DNA of 64,000 nucleotides from positions 62,001-126,000 of the forward strand of contig NZ_JAJAVB010000009.1 of the NCBI RefSeq assembly GCF_020615385.1, in the 5' to 3' direction. The DNA is from Jiella soli (GTDB taxonomy: Bacteria; Pseudomonadota; Alphaproteobacteria; Rhizobiales; Rhizobiaceae). The notes below the pieces were generated by a model. That model was given only the letters and a program-made list of their open reading frames with translations, had not been told where the DNA came from and searched no databases. Positions 9,541 to 18,574 of the stretch are shown here, piece by piece. The translations under genes and the position numbers were made by a program. Every line of letters starts with the position of its first letter. Within the stretch, counting starts at the first letter, position 1.

Positions 9541-10578
9541 TCAGCCTGCAGCGCCTAAAGGGCATTTGCGCAACTTGGATTCTTCTGGCAAGTATTCGTA
9601 AGAATAATACTCGCTAGCAGGCTTATCAGACGGCAGAATTCCAATCGCCGAAAGTGTCTTTATCGTCCCCGTCCACGCCTCCTGCGTAGCCTTCCCCACG
9701 AAATGAGCGCCGTTAGAACACATCAGAACTTCAGTAGCATCGAGTTGCCCTGGAGCTAGCTCACGATTGGCATCGGGAAACACTTCGCTCATCGCGGCCA
9801 GTGCTGCTTCGTTATCATCAATAGCATCGCTCCACCCCTTAAGACTAGCGCGTAAGAATGCCCTCACGACATCAGGATTTTCCTGGAGGTATGGCGTCCG
9901 GACGATTACACCTGTCGACACAGCGGGAGCGCCATAGTCGCTGTATAAGAAGTCTACGGTTTTTGCACCCTGCTTCTTCAATAGAACGCCGAAGTTATCA
10001 ATAGACCCTAGTATGACATCTACTTGCCCCTGCAACAAAGATGCGACCATCGATTCCGCGGGCATGTTGATGAGGTTTATGTCGTCCTCTGTGAGGCCTA
10101 TGTGGTCAAGTACAAGCGGAAACATCGCTGCTTGCGAATAACCATTGGGAATAGCGACGCGCTTACCCTTCATATCCGTAGGTTTGGTCGCACCTGAGTC
10201 CGCAAGAAAGGTAATTTGATTAGGGCTACTTTGCAAAATAGTCGCGACGATCGTGATAGGCGCGCCATCCTTAACGAGATTCATGACCGCAGCAGCGTCG
10301 GCAAATGCTATATCGTAACGTCCCGCAGCTACGAGCTGAGCTGCAACCGCCGAACCGTTGCCTGGTTCGATGTTAACATTGAGCCCTTCGGCTTCGTAAT
10401 AGCCCCGAACTTTCGCTAGCTCGAATCCGGAGTTGTATCCTGCAGCAGGCGAGTTCATCATGAAGTTAATGGTCGTTTGCTCTTGGGCCCCCGCTATACA
10501 CGTAGACACTAGCATCGCCGCTCCCGACAGGGCAGCAGAGAACGCCATTAATCCTTGCTTGTATTCAAACATACCCAT
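9541..10578 (-). CDS. NMT1/SsuA-type periplasmic substrate-binding protein
   Basis: 345-residue secreted binding protein of the nitrate/sulfonate/taurine/thiamine-precursor class. A hydrophobic signal peptide runs to about CIAGA, followed by a TINFMMNSPAAGYNSGF start typical of the fold, and later DIAFADAAAV and GKRVAIPNG motifs. ATG 10578 is chosen because GGGAGAAAACG precedes it; upstream ATGs would overlap the permease gene. It should deliver the substrate to the permease. The family is broad, so an organosulfonate ligand is inferred only from the catabolic genes in the same operon. Confidence 0.85.
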   Translation of the reverse strand: MGMFEYKQGLMAFSAALSGAAMLVSTCIAGAQEQTTINFMMNSPAAGYNSGFELAKVRGYYEAEGLNVNIEPGNGSAVAAQLVAAGRYDIAFADAAAVMNLVKDGAPITIVATILQSSPNQITFLADSGATKPTDMKGKRVAIPNGYSQAAMFPLVLDHIGLTEDDINLINMPAESMVASLLQGQVDVILGSIDNFGVLLKKQGAKTVDFLYSDYGAPAVSTGVIVRTPYLQENPDVVRAFLRASLKGWSDAIDDNEAALAAMSEVFPDANRELAPGQLDATEVLMCSNGAHFVGKATQEAWTGTIKTLSAIGILPSDKPASEYYSYEYLPEESKLRKCPLGAAG

Positions 10579-10607
10579 CGTTTTCTCCCGGAATTTGTTC
10601 ATTTTTT

Positions 10608-11432
10608 TCAGTTCTCTCGCTGACTGCGACGCCAAGGCGTCATCAGGTACTCCGCCAGTTCGACCAGAAGGTTCAAGGACAAACCAATTATGGTCAAGAC
10701 CGCGAGAATGGCGAATACGAGCGTCGTATCAAGATTCGATGTTGCCTGAAGCAAGTAATATCCAAGTCCTTGGTTGGCCCCAACAAATTCTGCCACAATC
10801 GCTGCGGTCGCGGCAATTGTCGCTGAGGCTTTGAGACCGGAGAAAACGATAGGCAGCGCAGCGGGCAGCCGTAGATTTCTGAAGGTTTGCCAGGCGCTAG
10901 CGCCCATTGAGCGAGTCAAATACAATAAACGGGGATCCAGCGTCTGAAAACCAGCAATACTTGCTAGTAGCAGCGGGAAGAAGGTCATCATCACCGTCAG
11001 CAACACCTTTGATTCCATCCCAAACCCTACCCATACAATGAAAAGTGGGGCGATGGCGATCTTCGGCACCAGCTGAAGAAACACTAATATTGGATAAATT
11101 ACCCGTCGAGCTAATGGTGACAACGCAATTAGCAATCCGAGCGGGATTGCGGAGGCGACCGTCAGAAAAAAACCATAGAATATCTCCTGTAACGTTATGA
11201 GGCCGTTCCGCCAAAGAGGTTCCCGCGTTTCGATCAACCTCACAATGATATCGCCGGGGCCCGGCAGAAGATACTTGGGCACCTCGAAATAACGCACGGA
11301 GAATGCCCAGAAGACCACAACCGCGGTGAACGCCCCGATAGGTACCAAGCTGTTCACGCAGATGGTCCAGATACGGAGTTCACCCAAACTGGGCGTACGG
11401 CGCCCATCTGTCGTTTCGACCTCCACTGCCAT
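10608..11432 (-). CDS. ABC transporter permease, SsuC/TauC type
   Basis: 274-residue inner-membrane protein with about six hydrophobic helices. The cytoplasmic coupling motif near the middle of the C-terminal half reads LTRSMGASAWQTFRNLRLPAALP, the EAA-type loop (here shown with its flanks) that docks on the ATPase. It is the first gene of the leftward operon that continues through binding protein, ATPase, kinase, aldolase and DeoR. The promoter should lie in the 190 bp between its start and the IS3 relic, a position where an upstream insertion could have altered control. Confidence 0.9.
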   Translation of the reverse strand: MAVEVETTDGRRTPSLGELRIWTICVNSLVPIGAFTAVVVFWAFSVRYFEVPKYLLPGPGDIIVRLIETREPLWRNGLITLQEIFYGFFLTVASAIPLGLLIALSPLARRVIYPILVFLQLVPKIAIAPLFIVWVGFGMESKVLLTVMMTFFPLLLASIAGFQTLDPRLLYLTRSMGASAWQTFRNLRLPAALPIVFSGLKASATIAATAAIVAEFVGANQGLGYYLLQATSNLDTTLVFAILAVLTIIGLSLNLLVELAEYLMTPWRRSQREN

Positions 11433-11625
11433 TGGTCCTCCTCCAGACTGTAGACATGGTCGCGAGTGTCATCGTTTTCACATATTTTGTTCTAAGTCAA
11501 ACATTTTTGCTCGAGCCTTCGGTGATGTTCGTTCTGGCTTGGTTATGGTCATCAGTAGCGTATGCGCGGGACTCTCGGAGAAGTCCGAGTGAACGTGCTT
11601 TATCCTATGCGTTCGGGAGCGTGGT

Positions 11626-12006
11626 GTGAATGTTATGACTAGAACAGAATTTGTGAGCGACCGGATGTTCGACGCTGTCGAACGGCGCTTCGGCGGCACC
11701 AGGACGCCGCATCCAGTCGATTGGTTGTCCGACAATGGGAACGCTTACATTGCCTCCCTGCAGGCGACGCGACGGCCATCCTCGGCGCCACGGAAATTTT
11801 CTCCCCGGTGCGCAGCCGGGCGTCGAAGGGCATGTTGGAGTTCTTCGGAAAGACGTTCGAGCGCGACTATGTTCGCGTCACTATCATACCCTGTCTGCCT
11901 CGGTCCTCGCCGCTGTGCCCGCCTGGATCGTAAACCATGCGAGATCGGTCCGCTCTCGGGCCTTAAGTTCCGCTCCCCTTGGGAGTTCATCCTCCTCAGT
12001 GCCTGA
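11626..12006 (+). pseudogene. IS3-family (IS2-group-like) orfB integrase fragment, frameshifted
   Basis: Relic of a DDE integrase. VSDRMFDAVERRFGG followed by HPVDWLSDNGNAYIA matches the middle of IS3-family OrfB, including the second catalytic Asp in LSDNG. The similarity then moves to another frame (GMLEFFGKTFERDYVRV, covering the catalytic Glu region) and ends back in the first frame with GLKFRSPWEF. At least two frameshifts and loss of the N terminus make it inactive. It lies between the hydrolase gene and the sulfonate-type operon. Confidence 0.85.
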
Positions 12007-12037
12007 ACCCAACCGCCGATTGTTTGGCGAATTGGGT

Positions 12038-13036
12038 TCATTCCACCGGCCGGGCGACCGTAGTGCTGTGTCTGCGCTTAGAATATTTCCCTTGTGTATC
12101 TTCCTCTCTCCTGATCCACTTCGCTACGGTTTCGGCTATCCACTGATTATTAGTGTCCATCATCATCATGTGCGAGTTGCCACGAATATTTAAGTCTTTC
12201 AAAAACAGCAGATCGACCGCACACCCCGCATCTTCGAGAAGCCGAGAAAAATCCTGAACTTTATTTGTGAGCTGAATCCACAATGGAGTCGCTTCGAGAA
12301 AATCGCCCATCAGGATTAGGACGTCACGGCCCTTGTAGGCGCCTAGGCGTTGAGCGAACCCAGAGGGCTCAACTGCAATGATCTTCGGAACTAGTTCGGG
12401 ACACTGCTCAGCCGCACGAAAAGCGATTTCTCCACCGTGGCTATGCGTGACCACAACGCACTTCCCGACCTGATCGAGTACAGACCTGAAAGTCTCGACT
12501 GCCGCATCATTGTTCGTCTGCCAGCGCGGAACGCAGCCTTTGATCAGTTCGTCGAGCGCGCTCACCGGGAACTGCAGCTCCGGAAATGGCTCGCGGCTAC
12601 TAAAGTTTGCAGCACTTCCGAACCTGAAGAGGCTCCACACCTCTTCGGCAGTCCTGATGATCGGCTCGCCTGGCCAGACCTGCGGGAAAGGGCACCATCC
12701 CGCGCGACCGCGCTCGACATTGTCCACCACATAGACGGCGAAGCCCAGTTCAAGGAAGATCTGGAGCCAGCCGGGTCGGCCGTCTGGCGTCGTCTCCCAC
12801 ATCGCCCCTGTAAACCCGCCCCCGTGGAGAAGCACCAGCGGCAGCGGCGAGACGAGCGTCTCCGGGACGAAGTACTGAACGTAGGCTTGTTCGAAGTGAT
12901 AGAGGCCGTTCGGGTCATAGGTGAGAGAGGCCGTTCGCGTGAAGGCAATATCGCGGACCGGCTCCCCCTCGATCCGGACCTGTCTGCCGCCGGCATAAAA
13001 GCTGCCCATCCGGGCAATTCGAACGGACTCGGCCAT
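12038..13036 (-). CDS. alpha/beta-hydrolase fold protein
   Basis: 332-residue predicted hydrolase or esterase. The oxyanion-hole motif VLLHGGGF and the nucleophile elbow THSHGGE (Ser flanked as H-S-H-G-G) are clear. A late GNSHMMMMD segment supplies the probable catalytic His. The start is set at ATG 13036, which overlaps the TGA of the preceding binding-protein gene (TGATG), rather than at an in-frame ATG 42 bases upstream inside that gene. No signal peptide is evident. It probably acts on a ligand imported with the neighbouring binding protein; the substrate is unknown. Confidence 0.82.
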   Translation of the reverse strand: MAESVRIARMGSFYAGGRQVRIEGEPVRDIAFTRTASLTYDPNGLYHFEQAYVQYFVPETLVSPLPLVLLHGGGFTGAMWETTPDGRPGWLQIFLELGFAVYVVDNVERGRAGWCPFPQVWPGEPIIRTAEEVWSLFRFGSAANFSSREPFPELQFPVSALDELIKGCVPRWQTNNDAAVETFRSVLDQVGKCVVVTHSHGGEIAFRAAEQCPELVPKIIAVEPSGFAQRLGAYKGRDVLILMGDFLEATPLWIQLTNKVQDFSRLLEDAGCAVDLLFLKDLNIRGNSHMMMMDTNNQWIAETVAKWIRREEDTQGKYSKRRHSTTVARPVE

Positions 13037-14253
13037 CACCGTTGAACGAGCGGGCACTTGCTCTCGGACAACGGCCAAACGACCTGATCAGCCGGGATCT
13101 TGTGAACGATCTCCAAGAGATCCCAAGGTCCCTTCGAAGCGTCTGGCGACTTCACCTTGGCAAGGTACATGTCGCGGATGACATGGCCGTCCTCTCGGAT
13201 GTGGGCATTCTCGGTGAAGGCATCGTTGATCGGCATCTCCCGCATTGCGGCGGCGACCTTGTCGGCGTCGTCCGTCCCGGCCTTCTTCACCGCTTTCAGG
13301 TAGTGAAGCACGCTCCCATAGACGCCGGCCTGCAGCATGGATGGCTTCGCGCCGTTCATCTGGGCGGCGAACTTCTCCGACCACGCCCGCGTCTTGTCGT
13401 TCATGTCCCAATAGGAGCCGGTGGTCAGATAGGTTCCCTGAGTGTTCTCGAGCCCCAGGCCGTGGATGTCGGTGACAAACAGCAGCATCGCGGCGAGGCT
13501 CTGCCCGCCCTGCGTCAGGCCGAACTCGGCGGCCTGCTTCAAGGCGTTAGTGGTGTCGCCACCGGCATTGGCGAGCGCCACCACCTTCGCGCCGGAGGCC
13601 TGCGCCTGAAGCAGATAGGAGGCGAAGTCGCTGGTGTTGAGCGGATGTCGCACCGCTCCCAGCACTTTTCCGCCGTTTGCCTCGACGACGTCGGTGACGT
13701 CCTTCTGGAGTTGATGGCCGAACGCATAGTCGGATGCGACGATGAACCAGGTGTCGCCGCCGGATTTGGCGACCGCCGAGGCGGTTCCGTGCGACAGGCC
13801 GTAGGTGTCGTAGGTCCAATGGAAGCCATAGGGCGAACACTGTTCGTTCGTCAGCGCGGTGGTACCGGCGCTGGAAAACAGAACGAGCTTCTTCTTTTCC
13901 TTGGCGAGGCTTTGGACCGCGAGCGCCACGCTGGAGTTCGGTACGTCCACGACGACGTCCACGCCATCCTCGTCGTACCATTCCCGCGCGATGGGAAGTC
14001 CGACATCCGGCTTGTGCTGGTGATCCGCGAAGACGACTTCGATCGGCTTGCCGAGCACCGTGTCGCCGAATTCATGAACGGCCATCCTGGCGGCGGTAAC
14101 GGATCCTTGCCCGGTGGCATCCGCCGTCACCCCCGACATGTCCGTCAGGACACCGATCTTGACCGTGTCGTCGCTTACCTGGGCTGCGGCTGCGCCCGCG
14201 AGCGCAAGCAGCGCGAAGGCGGAGATTGCTCCACCGAGAATCGACCGTGACAT
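13036..14253 (-). CDS. branched-chain-amino-acid-type (Peripla_BP_6) substrate-binding protein
   Basis: 405-residue secreted solute-binding protein. A signal peptide ends near GAAAAQ, followed by VKIGVLTDMSGV, the usual opening of LivK-like receptors, and an SVALAVQSLAKEKKKL hinge region. AGGGAGGGG precedes ATG 14253. Members of this group bind amino acids, amides, urea or aromatic acids. The matching permease and ATPase genes (livHMGF type) are absent; only a translationally coupled hydrolase follows before IS3 debris. It may be an orphan left by deletion or may share a distant transporter. GC content is higher than in the neighbours. Confidence 0.88.
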   Translation of the reverse strand: MSRSILGGAISAFALLALAGAAAAQVSDDTVKIGVLTDMSGVTADATGQGSVTAARMAVHEFGDTVLGKPIEVVFADHQHKPDVGLPIAREWYDEDGVDVVVDVPNSSVALAVQSLAKEKKKLVLFSSAGTTALTNEQCSPYGFHWTYDTYGLSHGTASAVAKSGGDTWFIVASDYAFGHQLQKDVTDVVEANGGKVLGAVRHPLNTSDFASYLLQAQASGAKVVALANAGGDTTNALKQAAEFGLTQGGQSLAAMLLFVTDIHGLGLENTQGTYLTTGSYWDMNDKTRAWSEKFAAQMNGAKPSMLQAGVYGSVLHYLKAVKKAGTDDADKVAAAMREMPINDAFTENAHIREDGHVIRDMYLAKVKSPDASKGPWDLLEIVHKIPADQVVWPLSESKCPLVQR

Positions 14254-14554
14254 GTCCCCCTCCCTAATTTTCTTTTAGATCCCCTACCGTCAAAGGCTGT
14301 AGGTGGTCCCGCTTAGCGTCACAGAATGCTCCAATGGCTTCGAACACACAAGAACGCGAAGACGCCCTTATCGTAGATGCGGAACCTCCCCAGACGGCGA
14401 ATCTAATAGAACATGCATATTGTGAGGTTTTACGTGGGACCGGGCATAAGCCGCTGATCCTGCTGACATTCCACCCGCGCTGGCATTTCGGTCGCGGTAA
14501 ACGCTCAGTGGATACATCATGAAAGCCGGCAATGGCTGGCTTTTGTGAGGTTCG
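14254..14554. other. 301-bp divergent spacer
   Basis: It contains the 5' region of the leftward binding-protein gene and of the rightward recombinase gene. I see no gene in it. A short inverted pair, AAGCCGGCAATGGCTGGCTT (14523-14542), lies just before the recombinase start and might be a recombinase or regulator site. Confidence 0.35.
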
Positions 14555-15121
14555 ATGAAACAGGCGCGCGTTCCGACGGATGCGGAATTCAAGCGGCTGA
14601 TGGCGGTGGTCGCGCAGGGAAGACACTCCGCGCGCAACCGCCTTGCCTTCATGCTTTCCTATCAGGCGGGTCTTCGCGTTGGAGAGATCGCCGCTTTGAG
14701 GGTCGAGGACGTCGTCGATCGTGACGGCGCCGTACGCGATCAGCTCCGCCTCAAGGGCGAGATCACTAAGGGCGGGCATGCCAGAGTCGTCTTCCTTAAT
14801 GAACGGCTGCGCCGCGAAATCGAACGCTTTTTTGGCGCGGGGGTGTCCGGCCCTCCCCTTACGCCGCTGCTCATTACGCAGAAGCGCTCAGCCTTTAGTG
14901 CGAACACGCTGTGTCAGCTGATGGGGCAGCTTTACCGCGAGGCCGGCCTCGATGGAGCGACCAGTCACAGTGGCCGTCGCTGGTTCATTACCCGCCTCGC
15001 TCACGCCGGCGTTTCGGCGAAGGTCATCATGCAGCTTGCGGGTCACAAGAATCTCGGCACGACCCAACGCTACATCGACGTGAATGACGACATGATGCGC
15101 GCGGCCGTGGAGATACTATAG
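14555..15121 (+). CDS. tyrosine recombinase / phage-type integrase (catalytic domain only)
   Basis: 188-residue site-specific recombinase. The catalytic residues are recognisable: Arg in GLRVGEIAALR, Lys in the ITKGGHARVV beta-hairpin region, HSGRR for H-x-x-R, the second His in LAGHKNLGTT, and the nucleophilic Tyr in QRYIDV. It is about half normal length because the N-terminal core-binding (SAM-like) domain is missing, so it may be a truncated enzyme or one of the short recombinases found on islands and integrative elements. Just after it the sequence becomes AT-rich, suggesting a junction. Confidence 0.9.
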   Translation: MKQARVPTDAEFKRLMAVVAQGRHSARNRLAFMLSYQAGLRVGEIAALRVEDVVDRDGAVRDQLRLKGEITKGGHARVVFLNERLRREIERFFGAGVSGPPLTPLLITQKRSAFSANTLCQLMGQLYREAGLDGATSHSGRRWFITRLAHAGVSAKVIMQLAGHKNLGTTQRYIDVNDDMMRAAVEIL

Positions 15122-15366
15122 ACTCAGAAGCAATCCTTTTCGTTGCACTAGCCACGTCGACTATGGAACGAAGGTTCGGAAAACCGGCTATCCAAGTCCC
15201 ATCCCTTCTGTAGGGCGGAAATTTATATAAGCACTACATCTCTATCATCTATAATTTGCGTGTAGCTTTTAATTTACGAGATACCAAAAAATTCTGTCGA
15301 CATATCAAAATTATTCATTTAATTAAATATAATCATGTCAATTTCCATTGATCTTTAAGGTGACAT

Positions 15367-15882
15367 ATGCTGATAGGTACAGAATTCCCTGACCACGAAT
15401 ACAGCAAATTTGACGATTTGCTATTTAAATTTAGTGAGCTCACATTTGCGAGTATGGGAGACGAAATCATAACTTTTGATTTAATATGTCAGCGCTTCAG
15501 CTCACACCTTCCTACCACTACCATCCGGGAGGAAATTCGATCCAACATCCGGCATGCCTTCGCTTCCCGAGAACTGCTTAGAGCTCGCTTGCTCATGGAA
15601 GAATTTAAATACCAACGGCCCCAAGAAGCAATTAATTTGTTTCATTTAATATTTGAGTATTATATCGATGATTTTGCTGAATGCGTGCGCGGTCTGATTG
15701 GTCCTCATTATGACATATTATTTTTCCGGGCGGCGCTGAAAAAGAATTTTGAGCTTATCGACGCATCATATTCAGGAATATTAATCACGAGTTTTGATGA
15801 TGCAATTAAGGTAAAATCATCGAACGACTTTAGCCAATGGCTCCTCTCCGCTGACGAGATGCGGATGCTGACACGAAAATAG
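15367..15882 (+). CDS. hypothetical protein in low-GC DNA
   Basis: 171 residues; I do not recognise a family. It is predicted soluble, rich in Phe, Leu and acidic residues, mostly helical, with no signal peptide. AAGGTGACAT precedes ATG 15367. Base composition is clearly more AT-rich than any flanking gene, and the 245 bp upstream is also AT-rich, indicating separate acquisition, probably with the recombinase at 14555. An effector, immunity or defence role would be a guess. Confidence 0.55.
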   Translation: MLIGTEFPDHEYSKFDDLLFKFSELTFASMGDEIITFDLICQRFSSHLPTTTIREEIRSNIRHAFASRELLRARLLMEEFKYQRPQEAINLFHLIFEYYIDDFAECVRGLIGPHYDILFFRAALKKNFELIDASYSGILITSFDDAIKVKSSNDFSQWLLSADEMRMLTRK

Positions 15883-16560
15883 CGGACATTCCTCACAAAA
15901 ATTGCTGGCTGGCCTGCTGTTTCGCCCCTCAGGCCAAGATGCAGACGGTCGTCGGTGTCGGCACGACCCCGACGCCTCGCCAGTCCTCATAGGTGCATCA
16001 CTGCCGTGACCGTCGTGGCGGAGGCGCATCTGCCTATCGTCATCCGGCCCCGTCATTCTCTAGCCCGACAAATGGGTCGCCTCGCAGAACAGACGTGAAC
16101 GCTCCCTTTTTGCGCGCCGTTCGAATCCGCGACACGGGGCTACACGATCGTCAGCATGCATTCCTTTCGGTAAGGTTGACGACGCGGTCGGACGACGTTG
16201 CAGATTGCAACGTCGCCACTACGGGGCACGCGGCTGCCAACAACAGTACGCGCGTCGCATTTTTAAAATCCCTCACCATTCATCCATCGAATACCAGAAG
16301 ACGCCTCACATAGAGCCGTCCCTTTACCTACCCAACGGAAAATAAAAAAATCGACCACATTTCTTCTACTAATATTATTGGATTATGCATAATAGAATAA
16401 AAATACATCTTGCGCGGCTGCCACCATCTGTCCTTCGCAGACTGCGCTCTGTTCCCCGTGACGGAATGCGCTCGAACCGCGGCTTCACAGTAGCTGGGCG
16501 GTTGCTCGGCGCTACTCACCGTTTAAGATAATTTCACCGCTCTAAGTTAAAGCCCTTCGC
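15883..16560. other. 678-bp gap before the modification module
   Basis: No convincing gene. GC-richer sequence to about 16250 gives way to an AT-rich stretch (about 16260-16400) upstream of the next gene, where the promoter of the rightward module is expected. A short reading frame around 15993-16313 has no recognisable features. Confidence 0.4.
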
Positions 16561-17496
16561 ATGCCTCTGCAGTCTGAACAGGTTTTTCCGATGTCAAACC
16601 CTCGCGCATTCTCCCAAATTAACAATCCCACTTTGGCAAGGGCTCGATTGATGCGCCATCGGCTTCGCCGTGAAGACTGCTGGCACCGGCACGCCTCGAT
16701 GCGGAAGCTGATCGACCATGCGTGGCCACTCTTCGCAGCGGCCATGGAAGATAAAAAGTTGCCGAATAGGGTCAAGCTCGACACGCCGGGAAAGCGCGTC
16801 CTATATAGATTAGCTCATCCAAAGCCTTTGGATTATGACGCAATGCTTGACGCGAAGCCACTCACGCAAGCGCAGCGCCAGCTCCTCATTGACCGATTGC
16901 AGCGGCAGGCAGATGAGGACGCCAAAATCTTCGTGACCGGACGGACCTGCCCCGAAACGCGGCGTTATATTTCAGCGCTTACTGCTGGAAAGCGGTTCAA
17001 CATCCTGCGTGCCTATACATTCCCCTCCAATACCGAGCGCTACCTCGGCCGAACAAAGAACGTTCGGCGGCCTAGCCTCAGTATCGGCCAGTGGAAAGTC
17101 GAACGTCACCGAGGGAAATGGATCATCGATGATCTGTTTCAAGCATTATGGAACCTTGATGCCCTTTGGAAGTCACTGACCGGACTGACGCCCGACGAGC
17201 TGACGGAAGGCTTTGAGAAATTTGGCGCCACGAAGGAGGAAGAAGACACAAGAGCGGCCGCCCATGCTCACCGTGCCTTGGTTCTTGCCACCTGCATCGC
17301 AGCAGCGAGGCGCACTTCTTCGTCTGCCGACGCGTTCGTGACAGAATCCAAGCTCCGGCAGGAAATAGCCGCCTATTTTGCGACATTCTGCGAGGCTTAT
17401 CAGCGGGCGACTGTTTGCGCAAAATCGGACGCTCCGACTAAGCTACTGATTCAAAAGAGTTTTCGAGAACTCGCAGCCCGTCGGCTGACCTTCTGA
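16561..17496 (+). CDS. unrecognised protein at the head of the DpdA-like module
   Basis: 311 residues, basic, with no signal peptide or membrane segment. I recognise no domain. Notable are the Arg-rich N-terminal third (MRHRLRREDCWHRH), a central SIGQWKVERHRGKWIIDDLF stretch and an Ala-rich helical C terminus, compatible with nucleic-acid binding but not proof of it. ATG 16591 (MSNPRAF) is an equally plausible start, since neither has a strong ribosome-binding site. It is followed on the same strand by the gene coupled to the transglycosylase, so it probably belongs to the same unit. Confidence 0.6.
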   Translation: MPLQSEQVFPMSNPRAFSQINNPTLARARLMRHRLRREDCWHRHASMRKLIDHAWPLFAAAMEDKKLPNRVKLDTPGKRVLYRLAHPKPLDYDAMLDAKPLTQAQRQLLIDRLQRQADEDAKIFVTGRTCPETRRYISALTAGKRFNILRAYTFPSNTERYLGRTKNVRRPSLSIGQWKVERHRGKWIIDDLFQALWNLDALWKSLTGLTPDELTEGFEKFGATKEEEDTRAAAHAHRALVLATCIAAARRTSSSADAFVTESKLRQEIAAYFATFCEAYQRATVCAKSDAPTKLLIQKSFRELAARRLTF

Positions 17497-17542
17497 CGGG
17501 AGATACATTGTTCCTATCGAGACCAAGCGATGGGAAAATGCA

Positions 17543-18574
17543 TTGAGTGACGATCATGGCGAATGCAGTCGAGGCAAACCAGGAAAGAGCGGTTCGATCG
17601 ATAGTGGGGATGCCGCATTCCGTCCTTCGGACGCGTTTCGGGAGCTGCTGGACGAGTTAGACGCCACCTCCTTATGGGAAGGACTTGAGGCTCCAGTCAG
17701 CGGAAGGATCACAGAAGCCGCCCTGAATGCGCTGCACGCCTATATTAGGCGCAGAGACAGGCTCTCTGTACATGCGCAAGAAGTCACCAGACGTGAGACG
17801 GACCTGCGGCATCTCGTCAGAGCCACCGTATTCAAGGCCGAAGCGTCCGCAGTCCCCGGATATCTCGAGACGCTGCTTGATGAGGCTGGCTTGGTGCCCG
17901 CGCAGAATGCCAAAACCGAAAGGCGGGCGATCAATGCCGCCGTTCTGCGCCTTCTCAGTGCAACGCATAACAATCCGCAAGCCGACAAGTATCGGATCTC
18001 GCGTTGCGCGCTAGCAATGGTCGGATTGGAGCGGCTGTGCGACGAGCACGGTATGTCGCCGACAATCGGAAATGCCGACACGATCTTCGCGTTTGTCCGG
18101 TCAATGTCGAGGACCAAGCTGTGTGCGATCGCAGAACAACCCGCCCGAGCTGAGCCTTCATCACCCGATGCGAACGCATTAGCAGCCGATGCTGAGATCG
18201 ACGCTCAGTCTGTCGCGGAGACTACTACGAGCGACGATGTCGCCGTCGCGAATGGGGCAGCTGCCAACTATGGCACTCCTGGGCGCGTTTCCGTGTCTAC
18301 CGGCGCAGCGCCCTCTGAGGATCAGACACCGTCAGAGGAAGCGTGCAACTCCGGGGATGTTGAGAGGTTTCCCCCACTCGCTACCGTTTCCATTCCTCTG
18401 ACGAAGCTTGCAAGAGGAAAGGTCTTTCTGCTGGTTGCTCAGCGTGCGGGTACAATGTTCCGCCTCAGAGGCCCGATCCAGTCTCATAGCGACGCACTCG
18501 GCCTCCTCAAAATTCTAATTAATTCAGATGCATCCGGCGGAGGCAGCGAAGGTGCCCCGGAGGGTGGCCAGTGA
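17543..18574 (+). CDS. unrecognised protein translationally coupled to the transglycosylase
   Basis: 343 residues, start TTG 17543. The N-terminal 200 residues are helical, with a segment RDRLSVHAQEVTRRETDLRH and a later YRISRCALAMVGLERL; a low-complexity Ser/Ala/Glu linker follows (about 200-285), then a small C-terminal region with VFLLVAQRAGTMFRLRGPI. This organisation resembles a two-domain nucleic-acid-associated protein, but no family is recognised. Its TGA overlaps the GTG start of the next gene (GTGA), so both products are likely made in proportion and may work together. Confidence 0.6.
   Translation: MSDDHGECSRGKPGKSGSIDSGDAAFRPSDAFRELLDELDATSLWEGLEAPVSGRITEAALNALHAYIRRRDRLSVHAQEVTRRETDLRHLVRATVFKAEASAVPGYLETLLDEAGLVPAQNAKTERRAINAAVLRLLSATHNNPQADKYRISRCALAMVGLERLCDEHGMSPTIGNADTIFAFVRSMSRTKLCAIAEQPARAEPSSPDANALAADAEIDAQSVAETTTSDDVAVANGAAANYGTPGRVSVSTGAAPSEDQTPSEEACNSGDVERFPPLATVSIPLTKLARGKVFLLVAQRAGTMFRLRGPIQSHSDALGLLKILINSDASGGGSEGAPEGGQ

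Noticed and set aside
13042-14250. 402-codon + strand frame opposite the binding-protein gene
   Set aside because: It mirrors the whole of a well-recognised Peripla_BP_6 gene; composition is Gly/Arg/His-rich without fold-like pattern.
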